This document shows positions 35,099 to 46,923 of a DNA stretch of 64,000 bases, piece after piece. The stretch is from Cyclospora cayetanensis (taxonomy: Eukaryota; Apicomplexa; Conoidasida; Eucoccidiorida; Eimeriidae). The stretch is from positions 62,001 to 126,000 of the forward strand of contig NW_020312159.1 of the NCBI RefSeq assembly GCF_002999335.1, read 5' to 3'. Within the stretch, counting starts at the first letter, position 1. The number at the start of each line of letters is the position of its first letter. The notes under the pieces are model-generated. The model had not been told where the DNA came from. It saw nothing but the letters and a program-made list of their open reading frames with translations, and ran no database searches. The translations under genes and the position numbers were made by a program.

Positions 35099-36084
35099 AG
35101 TCAACGAAATGGAGTAGCCTGAAGAGCGTAGCATTTTTTACAGGTGATGCCCAACGGTCCAGAGAGTGGAGGGCCCCATTCGCAGCGTGAAGCTCCGGTA
35201 GAAGGTGATTGCATATGTACATGGTGTCAATACATTTATCGCCTTATTTGAAGTGAGCTGCAAGTAAACCGACTCTGATAGCACCAACCGAGCGGACAGT
35301 CGGGCCCACAGCGAGCTGACTAGCTTTCTGGGTAGCTATGCACGCTAGCACCTAGCCAACTTGTTCGACAGCCGCGCATGTGATTTAGTACAGTCCGCAT
35401 AGCGAAAAGTTGAACTCGGCGGGCCATAACGCAAGCGCGCTGCATGTGGGTTGGTCTGTTGCCTGAAGTCCGGTTTGCTGCGATCTAGCAAAGCACAGGT
35501 GCCTGTAGGCATGGCTAGTACCACAGGTAGTTGCCATAGTGAGGATGCAGCTGTCTCCATATTGTTGGAGCTCCTTTTTGCTGCTATTTTCTTACAACTC
35601 GTTTGGCTTTGCTCAACGTCTCTGGACGTACCGGACGAGAGCCATTACAGTCCGAGGGTGTGGGGTCTGGATTCAGCAGGACCTCGACGCAGAGCCTCTT
35701 AAAACCCCGCCACTTCCACCCATAGTGTTTTTCTGTGTGCTCAAGCGCAAATGTACGGTAGAAGAAAATGATCAAAGTAGTTTCTTAAAAGAAAAAAATT
35801 TCGTGGGCCGCATAAAAGGCACTGGGGGTATTACCAATTTGGAAGAAAGGCACCACTATATTTGGTGTTGAAATTATTTAGGACCCTTACATCTGATGCC
35901 GAAAAGTATAGGGCGGGTGTGGTAGCTCTCCTGCTTGTCCAAAAGCTTTTCTTACTCCAAGGGGTGCTCCATCGCGAAATACATATAGTCCGGCACTTTT
36001 ACTTGATTTGCGTGGTGTGCTTTCCAATAAGCAAAAGGTTACGCACATGTATGTGGGGCGGCCCAATAGTGTGGGGAGAGGTCC
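35099..36084. other. Intergenic; no gene recognised
   Basis: This lies downstream of the hydrolase gene and presumably includes its 3' untranslated region. Short frames only. It leads into a Ty3/gypsy fragment and may contain unrecognised parts of it. Confidence 0.4.
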
Positions 36085-36380
36085 ATGTGAAAGAACTCCA
36101 AGCTCAGGGCATAATTCAAGGTATGGCAGATGCGCAGGACAAGTCAACACACCCGGGCAATGTGCGCCGCCATTGGCATAGCGAGGTGGCGCGCCTCGTC
36201 CGTACTGGAGTCATGGTTAGCCCTCTTAGAATCAGCCGCGTTGGCGGACTGTGCGAATTCTTATTGGGCCTTTTGCACAGTCGGCGTAGACTTTCAACAG
36301 CTGGAGAGCTGCAATTCGCAGAACCCCCTCTACAAGAGGTATCCTGCAACGTTGGGGAGACCAACGGTGGCTCAGTAAAG
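36085..36380 (+). mobile_element. Ty3/gypsy reverse transcriptase fragment (fingers region)
   Basis: One frame starts with VKELQAQGIIQ, resembling the L-x-x-Q-GII segment at the start of Ty3/gypsy RT domains. A shifted frame at about 36200–36378 reads ANSYWAFC, then VDFQQLES, then NPLYKRYPATLGRP, which resembles the DGSWRFC–VDFRQLN–YPLPR region. The two parts are in different frames, so the fragment is dead. It corresponds to the part of pol missing or unreadable between protease and YVDD in the 1.5–3.5 kb relic. No YVDD box follows. Confidence 0.55.
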
Positions 36381-37739
36381 GTGGAGCGGGTCCCCTTACA
36401 AGGTGTTACGTACTTCCATCAAGGCCCAGTGCACCTGTGGCGTTGGGGTCGCTAAAGGGGGGAGGTTTTCTATTGAGATTATTTCTAAATATTTCCTTGA
36501 GGTTTTGTAGGATTCTGTTGCCGAAGGCATCTCAACGGAACGCATACGAAGTGCAATGCACTAGTAGGGATGTATGAAACTGTCGTCATAGGCATCATGA
36601 TTACATCGTAACGAGACTGTTCATGAGTCTACAAGCCTGACCTACACCCTCACTCTTCGTTGGGGCATTTACATCTATATACGCTGACCCCTAATGTCCC
36701 GTGTGGAGTGAAATGCTAAGGTACCCGAAACACACACTTACAATAATACGGCAAGCTGCAGCTGGCGAGAGCCGTTCAGACACATAGTAGATACCACGCA
36801 TGTCAAGCGCATGCACAGTGCTGGTTTGCCATTCTACATGCTGCGCACAGCCTGCGGATAGCTGGTGGCTCCCTCCGATTTGCTGCGCCTTTCACAATCT
36901 AGCAATGTTCGTGATGCTTGCACCGAATCGACCAGATATTTTACAGCATGCTATCAGGGGTTGACATGTGGTGTTAGACTGAGAGAGCACAGCAAGTGCC
37001 CCGGCTATCGCAAGTTGCTACCCAGTATCACTACTGGGGAACATTCTGCTACCAGATACTCAGGGTTTGGAAGCTTTTGAATCAAATACTGCTTAAGTTG
37101 ACATATACTTCACACGATGCAAGGTTTGCTCAGCGCAAAAACGCAATATGCAGCTTCGCGGGCACTTAGCCGCAGCTTCTTGACTGCAAACAAAACACCT
37201 CTGTAGCTGGTGCCGAACGGCCAGAAAATGGTGCATGGAGGACGCCAGGGAGGGTCGAGCATCACCAACAACACAAAATTGCGACAATACGGGGAATAAG
37301 AAGAGGAAGAAATACTCCAGGATGCCTTTGGGCTCAACCGCCCAGCATGCTTGGGGCTATGACGCTGCGGGAAGCGGCGTGTGTGGATGGATTTCCACGG
37401 GGATGGACTGCATGCCGGTTTCTCTTTTAAGAAAGCTAGAAAGACTTCGGCGTTCTCTCACTTAGCCTCTCTGATGTGTTCTTACACCTCAATCCACAAG
37501 AGACCGGGCGTTCTAGCCAGCTGACCTTCGGGGGCTCTGTTGCGCATTTCTTGCTATTCCAAGCTTTTCGCCTTGTTTACTCTCTGATAATACAGAGGAG
37601 TTCATTTAGCATGCGCACTGAGGGCCTCTGCACCCTCTGGAGCTGCAGAATGCACAAGGGATTCGGCACGGCTCGACGCCTCGAACCCTGATCTTGAAGA
37701 CGAAGTATTGGGAGCCATACCAACGTCGACGTGGAGGAA
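36381..37739. other. Intergenic; upstream region of the actin-related gene
   Basis: Short frames without recognisable domains. The 3' part should include the promoter and leader of the actin-related protein gene. No repeat or RNA gene was seen. Confidence 0.4.
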
Positions 37740-40700
37740 ATGGAGGGAACGACTGTCATTATCGACAACGGATCGGGTACGCTTTTTCCTGTCATTCTTT
37801 TTGCGCTGTTGTTGTGTCGAGGCCTCGTATCTCGAACTCGTGTGTGTGGATGGCCTAAATTCAGAGTGGAATATGTTGAATGACGTGCATCCACTCTGCA
37901 CGACTCAGCCTCAGAAAGCAGTTCGCTTTTGTGGAGGGGTGCGAGATGACTGGGGTTGAGGCTTTGGGGGTCCGCTTATCTGCTGTTGTTTTGTTGCGCC
38001 TGATGGGATCCTACGGATGCGGTTTTGAAGTGTACAGTGAAAAACATGGCCATTTACGTTGTGGCTAGGGTTTTTGCTGTGGGGATTTGGGAGGTGGCTG
38101 GCCGCAGATATGCTTTATTGGGTAAAAGATTGAAAGTGGTGTTGTTCCTGCAAGTATCGGCTGGTGATTTCCACCTCCTGGACCTTCTGCAGGCGCTACA
38201 CCTGGCTGTCTTGCGTTCTGTGCATATGGTGGCAGAGAGGGGGTCAGACTGCGCCTCCGATTTGCGACAGCCGCGGGGGTTTAGGGTTTGTGTGTATGCC
38301 CGTATGCTGCTCGAGACTGTTTCACGTGTGGCGTGCGGTGCGGTCGTGTACGGCGAATATGCGCATGATTTTGTGTCATCCTGGTGTCTGTTCTGGTGTC
38401 GATCTTGAGACTCACCTCGTATTTGCGAAAATCGTTGCCTTCCAGCGCGTCAGCTTCCCCCTGCCTCCTTCCTGCATTACAGGGTCTCTTGCGCCCGCAC
38501 AAATGGCTGTCAATCTGCCGGGTGCAGCCAACTTGCAGCGAGGTTTTGCATCTGCATGCGCATGCATGCGCAGGATACATCAAGGCCGGCACAAATACGG
38601 AGGATCTGCCGTCTATCTTTTTTCCCACGGTAGTCGGGGTCCCCCGCCGCCGTTTCGCCGAGCAGTACAAGGACAAGCCCATAAACGAGCGCGTTTTCGT
38701 GGGAGAGCATGCAATTGCAAACAGACATCACCTCACTATCAACAACCCCATTGACCATGGGCATATTGATGACTGGGAGCAGGTAAGCTGCAACGGGAGG
38801 GGCCCCCTCGAAAGGGGCTTGGGGTTTATTTAGGAAGCGAGCATGCCACAACTGGGGAACGTACTTGTGGGTTTAGATGATGGGAGGGAATGACGGATAA
38901 GACGGCGCATGAGATCCTAAAATTTGGTATTCAGGTTTCATGGCTTACACTCTCGCGAGAGTTCTTCCTTGTGCCTGCCTAGAAGCCAGAATTTTCTGCA
39001 CTTTCTAAATGCCACGTCCTTCGGCGCTTTGTCTGCGCTTGCAAGGCTTGCTTGTCTGTGTCTGTTTGTCTGTCTGTCTGTCTCTCACTCTGAGTATCTG
39101 TCACTGCCTGAGCCTGTGCGTGCGGGGTTTCTTGCAGATGATGTTTGTGTGGCAGCACGTTTACGACACGCTGGGAATCGAACCGTCCACCTCTCCAGCA
39201 CTAATAACGGAGCCCCCAAACTGCTCAGTCTCCCATAGGAACCGCCTGGCAGAGCACTTTCTTGAAAGCTTCCAAGTTCCCGAGCTCAATCTTTCCGTCA
39301 CAGGGCTGATGGCCATCTACGGGTGCGTGAGTCTTACTTCATGGCCGTCTCAGTGGCGGGGTCTTCTGTAGATCTGCCTGTGTATTCGTATCCATGCGCA
39401 TTCCTCAGCGCTTTTATCTTTCTCCCCGTCCAAAACTTTCTGCGTCGTAGCGGTTTCCACCGGCAGCACTTCTTTGCAATCGCCCTTCGTTGTCTGCCGC
39501 TGCTCCCGATGCAGCTAACTAAGCAGCTAGCTCGCCCGTGGCTTCTCGCTGCTAGAGCGGCTTGTCGTAACTGAGCAGGGTGAGGTCTAAGGCGGGGAGC
39601 GTGTTTGTTTGAGTGCGACGCAGCACTGGGAAGACCACGGGCTTGGTGGTGGATATTGGGGAGGGCGTAACGCAGTGCGTCCCTGTTTTCGACGGTGAGC
39701 ATCTTCAGTTTTTTTTCAGGGTCTAGTTTTGAGAACTGGAAGAGGGCAGTGGATGGCAAATGCACATGTGGGGGCCTGGGGGATACACGGATCGAGCCGT
39801 CCACCAGTGCGAAGGGGCTGTTCACACGGAGACGTCTGGAGCTTTCACCTTGCTCACAGGGTACCTCGAGGCCTCCTCCTTGAAGCGGAGCGACTTCGGG
39901 GGAGAGGAGCTACAGATGTATTTGCAAAAGATTCTATGTGACATGGGATATGCCATGACAACCCGGGACGACTTTGTGAGTTCTTTGGGAATGCGGAGCC
40001 CTCATTGCACCGTATATAAACGGTCATGAGACTTTAATGCGCAGAGCGAATTTTCACAGTATGATATGCAATCCGATTTCCCAAAGCCTCTCGTTTCTCT
40101 GGATGAGGCAAGCATGTGCATGCATGTGCGGTATTCATCCTGTGTAGGGCCTCTCTGCATGGGCACGCTTTCTCCGTCGCTTCTTGTGGCCGCGCTGCAT
40201 GCAGCCGAGTAGAGTTGCTTTTTCACGCATGCATGGATCCTTGTGGTGTGCGTATGTAGGCATGCATGTTTGCAGGTATGTTGTGTTTGCAGGAACACGT
40301 TCGCGTCATCAAGGAAACCCTCTGCTTCTGCTCCCTCGACCCCGCGTGTACGTCCACCTCAAACGATTGCCTCTGGTGCTAGCGTAGCTCTGTTTTCCAT
40401 CTAGGATAAGGCGCGTCCTTCCACGGCGGAGCATTGTGCTTTGGGACGTGTGGTATTTCTGCAGCGGAGCAGCAGAGAACGGATCTGGAGAAGTCGTATC
40501 ACTTGCCTGACGGCCTGACTCTCCGAGACGGCGAAACCACGTATGTACACCCCGTGTTCTGAGCCTTGATTGTTGAATTTTTTTTGGGGGGGGGGGCGGC
40601 GGCCGCATTATACGCTGGACTGTGCTTCCTGTAGATCATTCTTTTTCGCTTGATTCTCTCTAACCCTCAGCTAGCCCGCCCTCAAGCTCCCAGATCCTTT

Positions 40701-41954
40701 ATTCGTGCCTGCGAGGTGTTGAGAGGTTTTCTGCAATACGTTTGGCCCAGGCAGAACCATTTACGCTTGGGGGTGTCTCTACGGCGTGTGCTGCAGGGAA
40801 GTGACTCTGGGCCCTGAACGCTTTTACCCAGCGGAAGCTCTTTTTAATCCCCAGCTATGTGGCAGAGATAATCCGTCTCTTACTGACCTCGTCTGGTCCT
40901 CAGTCAGGGTTCGTTTCTCCTATCTCTCTAAAAGCGCAGCAGATCCTTCCCGTGAACGCCTCTACACCACACCGCCTTGCTGTGGCGTGCTCCCCTCGTT
41001 GTTCTGCAATCGTTTCATCTTCTCGGAAGCCCTAGAGCCTTGGGCCTGCTGTGCTTTCCTCGCGGATACTCTTATGGGCTGCTCCTGGATGAGGGGATCA
41101 CCACCGCTCTGCCGCCACACCAGAGCCTTAGTCTTTTAAAACAGTCGGGCTGGACAGGACGCGATTTCGCCTTTCGCTCACTTTCTGCTTCTTCTGCTCT
41201 TTCTCCTGCTGGTGCGTTGCAGGCATGCCCCATAGAGAGCCGGAAGAGCCTCGTGGCGAATGTCGTCCTTTGCGGCGGCTCTTCGATGTTCTCAGGATTT
41301 CCCGAGCGGTAGCTTGCCATGGCGCCATTCACACTAGGAGTTGGCTTCTGCAGCTCTTGCGTGGCAAAATACCTAGCGCCTCCTTGAGCTGCAACTTCTC
41401 AGATGTCCAGCAAGCAACCCCGCGGACGGCTGCAGGCTGTGTGTGTAAATATGTAGGTTTGAGGCCTTTCGTTTGCTTTGTTGCGGTCTCAGTATGGAGC
41501 TGGAGCTGAAAAACACCTCTCCTCCCCAGGCACGGTCCATCGTGCATGTGGATGCCCCTCCAAATAGGCAGTTCCTTGTATGGCAGGGAGCCCGCTGCTT
41601 TTGTGATCCTTCCATGAGGCCCATGCAGGTGAGAGAAAGGTTCCCGTGCCAGAAGCGAGGCATTCGTGGGAAAATGTCTGCATGCATACGAAGCGTGCAG
41701 AGCAGTCACTAGTAGAGGGTGCTTGAATGCGCATCATATGAGTCACGCAGTTGTGCGCCCGTATGCCCGCCGAAGCAGCCCTCCTATGAATTGGAGATGG
41801 GTGCGTTTGTACATATGTGCAAATGCATCCATGGATTCTTTGTGCCACTACATTGTATCAGGATCACTTGTGGATCAGCAAGGCTGAGTGGGAGGAAGTC
41901 GGACCGAGGATTGTTCTCCAAAAGGTTGGTTCTATGAAGGCGTCTTTCTATTAG
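37740..41954 (+). CDS. Actin-related (actin-like) protein, eleven exons
   Basis: A member of the actin fold family: ATP-binding, acting either in cytoskeletal or nuclear complexes; the subfamily is not assigned. Exons: 37740–37776, 38574–38782, 39138–39322, 39624–39694, (39743 or 39815)–39975, 40293–40347, 40465–40540, 40797–40902, 41223–41308, 41493–41628 and 41862–41954. All other introns are GT–AG in phase. The acceptor of exon 5 is open: 39815 gives 404 aa, 39743 gives 428. Blocks: MEGTTVIIDNGSG (phosphate loop 1), FFPTVVGVPRRR, HIDDWEQMMFVWQHVYDTLGI, ALITEPPNC, GLMAIYGTGKTTGLVVDIGEG (phosphate loop 2), YLQKILCDMGY, VIKETLCFCSLD, RFYPAEALFNPQL, VVLCGGSSMFSGFPER and DHLWISKAEWEEVGPRIV. Conventional actin lacks the first-block wording, the Lys/Ser/Asp-rich stretch before YLQKIL and the C-terminal end KASFY, so this is a divergent paralogue. 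Confidence 0.9.
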
Positions 41955-44245
41955 AAACCTCCACAGTCTGCGAGCCCCTGTTTAGAGAGGGATGCAAAAA
42001 TATATGTAATTAGTGTATGCATCTATGCGTGCATGTGCTCTATGTGCTTTGTTGTGTCGATCGGGTGTGTTCATACATGAGCATTTTATGACGTTTTCAT
42101 CGTGAAGTCTCCAGAAGTCCGGTTAAGCATACATGCCATGCTGTAGTTGTTTGTAAAACCGGCATGGCTGCGAGAATGCATGTGTGCATATTTTTTAATC
42201 TACGAGTGTATCTATTGCGCACTGCACGTGCTCTGTGAAGGGTCTTTGTGTACCTTGCTCCGTATGCGGCTTTTGTAGGCGGCAATCAAGGGTTAGTAGG
42301 CCCATTGCTGTATCAGTTATCCTAGAGAGGTTCTAGGCCGTCGCAGCCTCTGTCTTCACTTTGCGCTGCATGCGCCCGGAAGGCTAACTTTAATTGTTGG
42401 CTGCATCTTCTCGGGGTAGCGCCTCCATGGCTATCACAGATAGCATCAGCTGCGCATTTTCAGAGACCCTGCCTTTGAGTTAATACACTGCCGGGATTTA
42501 CAGAGATACACCGTAGTATGCGGCCTTACCCCCTAACTACATTTGCTGGAATCGCTGGAGCAGATGCAGCACTTCATATCTGAATGCCACACCCATCGAC
42601 TAGCTGCAGTAGCCAGTTACGGTACAGCGTGTAATTACATCGTCTCCTCTCCTAGCTTTGTATGTACATGTACGCTCGAGTACTGAAATTTAGTCGAATG
42701 GAACCGGTAGAAAAGAGGGTGTGCTTTTTCTTACTTGAGACAGAAAAAAACATGGATGAGCCAGCCCGTAAGAGTGTACCATACAGGAAACGATTGGCCC
42801 ATCCTCTCTATACGTGGGCATAGTCATGCTTCATAGCTATATCTTCCATCCTCTGTATCTCTGAAACACCTAGCTGCTGGTGCTCACATGCTGGGTCTTC
42901 TCTTGTCTAAACATCGCTTACTGCATCTCTGTATCATCTCTTTTTCTGCTCCATCATCTTTACCCAGCGTTATGCACTGCTTGCTGAGGGCTTCTGTGCA
43001 TCCCGTTAGAACGTATGGATCCACGTGGGTTGTGGCGGGCGACGCTACGCGAGGCACTTTCCATTACGCTAAGTAAATTTAACTAGTCGTAAAAAATCGA
43101 CTAGTTAGGTTATCTATTGGTTTTAATTCTTTGTTGCAGAGTACTGCTACCTTGATACCCTACAGCGCAATGTTCTCTGTTTGTCCCTTGGATATTACGG
43201 GGAAGTAGCTGTTGATGCTCGGATTGGTTAGGCGGTACAGAAACGCGCGCTGCAGCCATCCCTCTTTCCTCATGTCAAGTACTCTGAGGGTTGCGGTCAG
43301 AGAAAGGGAGGAGTCTTAGTTGAGGAGCACTTAAGACTTTCTGTCAGCTTCGTATCGAGTCTGGCACGGTCTCTAAGCAGAGACTTCCAGTAGTCCACAC
43401 CAAGTAATATATACGAGCAGCAAAATAATGGCTCCGCTGCTGATTCCTTTTAGGCTAGATGTAGCATATATCAGAGAAAGCGATTTGTGTAGCTTGGCAC
43501 GGTAGTGTGTGTATGTGTGTGCACATCATGCCTGTCATTCCAATATTTGGGTGATCAGTGTCCTTAAAGTAAGCCAACGCTCGCCCACCGCATTTGGGTA
43601 ATGTTACTGATAATGTGTGTTCCTCCGTTTACTGTGCAGAGCTGTTCTTTTGCTCCAGAGTGTGGCTGGTAGAATACTCTTAGGTGGCCTGCCTGTTTGC
43701 TTTTGAGGCGCGTGCTTGCCCCCAGTTCATGGGCCCTCTCAGTTTACCTGTGTGGCTACTTAATTACCATTTGGAGGGTGAGCTTGGTTCGAGGAACGCA
43801 GGCAATGGTATTCAGACAGGGCAGTGCGAGCGGTGCATGCAGCTGCGGCGGCCTCTAGATAAGGGGTTTCCCCGAGGCTGCCAAAGCAGTTCCCTGTAGA
43901 CAATTAAAGCGAGATTTTAGGGTTTTATTTTACGCGTACAATTTGCGAAGAAAGGAGGCCTCTTGAGCCTGTCCCGCCAAGAAGGCACATGTGTGAGGTT
44001 CCGAGGCCCCTGGGGGCCCCCATAAGAGCGCAGCTGCTGCTGTCGGTTTCGCAGCCGAGCAGCTGTCTCTCAGCTGTTGTTTTATAGAGCCACCACGTCC
44101 ACAGCAGCGGCTGTGACAGGGGGCTCAGAGCTTAATAGCCGAATCCACGTGTGCAGAGGTGCCTCTCCCTCGAAGCGGCCACACCAGCAGCAACTGAGGA
44201 GCGGGGAAGCGTGGCACCGCCGTTCTCTTTGCATGGAGCGGGGAG
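41955..44245. other. Intergenic between actin-related and PHD genes
   Basis: About 2.3 kb without a recognisable gene; frames are under 75 codons until the Ala-rich region just upstream of the next start. It includes a perfect hairpin at 43081–43106 and GGGGCCCC-type blocks near 44.0 kb. The 3' part should carry the promoter of the large PHD gene. Confidence 0.45.
43081..43106. repeat. Perfect short hairpin
   Basis: Arms AACTAGTCG and CGACTAGTT (9 bp, no mismatch) flank an 8-base A/T-rich loop in otherwise featureless intergenic DNA. It could be a transcript 3'-end structure, a remnant of a small inverted-repeat element, or chance. Confidence 0.6.
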
Positions 44246-46877
44246 ATGGCGTTGTCTGCTTCGTCTTCGCGCAGCAGCAAGGGCCCCCGGGGGGCCCCGA
44301 AGACTGCGCATGCAGAGGAAACGTCTCCGCGGGTAATACGACTCGAGGCTGACTGCCTTGCCCAGAGAGATAAGGTGTTGGCGGAGAGCTGCTGCATCTG
44401 CCTGCAACGCGAGTCTTCGGCGAACGCACTTGCCGCCACTGCGGGAGTCGCTGCAGCCATAGTGGTGTGCAGCACCTGCGGGGCATGCGCACACGACACC
44501 TGCCTTGGTCCTGCATACTGCACTCCTTTGCAGCCAGCAGCAGAATCTGGAAGCACAGAGGCAGCGATCTCTCCGCGAGAGCGGCGACGCGCCGGTAGAG
44601 GGGTCACAGCCGCTTCGGCAGCAGCGGTCACCCCTGCCGTGCAGGGGGCCCTCTTAAGGGATTTCCAGTGCGATGCATGCAAAGTGGTGGCTGCCGCTAA
44701 GCCTCAAAACAACACCAGTAACAGCGACGGCGACGCCAAGGGGGGCGACGGTGTTGCTCTCGCTGCCTCCGCGTTGAGGGCAGCGCAGCGCTGTGCCTTA
44801 TGCGGCAGCAGCGCAGGTTTGCTGGAGTTCGCACAGGCAGACAGCAGCGCCCTCCTAGCTCATCGAGGCTGCCTGCTGTACTCAGGCATACATACTCCAG
44901 CTGCTTCTCTGACGCCTGCCTGTAGCCTTCGGAAGCAAATGAGGTTGCAGCAGGCGCTGTTGCTCGCCGACTGCAGGAGTTTCTTGTGCTGCATTTGCGG
45001 GAGGGGGTCCTCGAGCAAAGGGGCACCAGGTGGCTATGCTGCAGCATGCAGCTTTCCTGGCTGCAAGTTGCGTCTCCATGCGACTTGTGCGTTCTCCTTG
45101 GGTGGCAGTACACAGCAGCGGCTGCTGGTGCCTGTGCAGCAGAAGCTGAAGCAGGAGGACTGTGAGCACGTGGTGCAAACAGCCGCGCCAGACACACCCT
45201 GTCCAGCGTCCTCCTACGACTGCTGCAGCAGCAACAGCAGCGAAACAGAATCGCTCAACAGTGCGACGTCGGGAGGAGGCACTGCCCTCTATATCGCGGA
45301 CGGCGATTTCGCACTGCAGCCGCAAGCGCACAAGTTGCAGCCATCGCAGCAAGCCGTGTATATCTGGCGTGGGCTGCTCTGTCCGCAGCACGCTCATGCA
45401 GGAGCTGCCGCTGCTGCTCGCGATGCAGCTGTGCAGCGTCTCTGCGGAGCTGCCCAAAGGCGGCTCGCTGCGGCTGTAGCTGCTGCGCTTGCCGAGGAGG
45501 AGCAGCCTGTGGCATCCGTGGGAGCAGCCGCAGCTGCTGCTGCCCTTCCCAAAGCAGGAGCTGCGACGGCTGCCGCTACACCACAGGCTTTCGATGGCAT
45601 GCCTGCAGCAGGAGCTGCGGCGTGCACATCGCCTTGCGAATCTGCTGCCTCGTGGGCAGCTGCTGCTTCTCCTGACTCCAGCCATGTTAGCAGCTCTGCT
45701 GCTGCCGCAGCCCCCTCTTGCGCCGCTGCAGCCGCTGCTGCAGTCGCAGACGCGGGAGTCTGTGCTGCAGGGCAGCTCAAGGCTGCGGATGGCAGTTGTG
45801 GAGACGTGAAGGCCAGTGTTCAAGGAGCATCTGCTGCAGGTTCCTCCTCCCCAGCCTCCTCAGCAGCAGCAGACGCAGGCGAAGCCGCCAACACCAATGT
45901 GCATGCAGCGGCAGTCAGAGGCCTCTCCTTGCAATGGTCCCGCTTCGATTCGCGTTTCAAGCGACTGTCTATTGGGGTGTATGCGCAGCAGCTGCAGCAG
46001 CAGCTGATGCAGTGCCTTCCTTCCGCCGACGCCACAAAAGCAGCGGCAGAGGCGCAGCTGCTGCAGCGCATCCTCTTCGACCCCATGGACTGCCGACCCA
46101 CCTTTGCCGCAGTCGCCGCTGCTTGTCTTTCGACAAGTAGCGACGCAGCAGGAGCAGCAGGAGCAGCAGGAGCAGCAGGAGCAGCAGGAGCAGCACGAGT
46201 AGCAGCCGCTGCTGCCTCGGTGGTGGAAGGGCAGGCAGCAGCAGCAGCAGCGCCTTCGACGCTTTGCTTCTTCTCGAGCAGCCTGGGGGTGTCATCCGTT
46301 GCAGCAGCAGCAGCACCAACGGCAGCAGGCGGAGGCAAGGCGCAGAAGTATCGCGTGCTAAATGGGGAGAGCAGCAGCAGCAGCAGCTGCAACAAGACCC
46401 CTGCGATTCCTCCCACACAGCAGCAACTCGCTACTGCTGCAGGAAGCTCCCCCCTAGGCATTCTGCTCCGACTTCACCCTGGACTCCCCCCCCCAGGAGA
46501 GTGCCGTGTGCTGCAGCGCATTGCAGCTGCATACTGCAACGCGAGTGCGGGCAGCTCTCCCTGTGAAACAAGATTAAAATTGCCACCGCAGCTGCAGCAC
46601 TTGCTGCAGACGATTGACGATTTCCTGACCTCTCGTGTTGCGGCACTGCCTTCTGCAGCCTCTCCTCCTGCTTTGATGGAAGAGGCCTCCGAGGCAGCAG
46701 CAGCAGCTGCAGCAGGTGCAGCAGCAGCAGGTGCAGCAGGTGCAGCAGCAGCAGGTGCAGCAGCAGCAGCTGCACCGAAAACTGTCACACCGGAAGCCGA
46801 GGGCGCTCTGCCTGCCGTCGCAGTGCAGCGGGCAGCGAAGGCTAAAAAACGGAAGCTCCCAAATGTTCCCCCGACGC

Positions 46878-46923
<46 letters not shown>

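Noticed and set aside
35862..36455. 197-codon plus-strand frame as a gene
   Set aside because: No domain in frame except a short RT-like piece; the region is better explained as a frame-shifted Ty3/gypsy relic.
37577..37901. Overlapping minus-strand frames near the start of the actin-related gene
   Set aside because: Low complexity, no domain, overlap the conserved first exon on the opposite strand.
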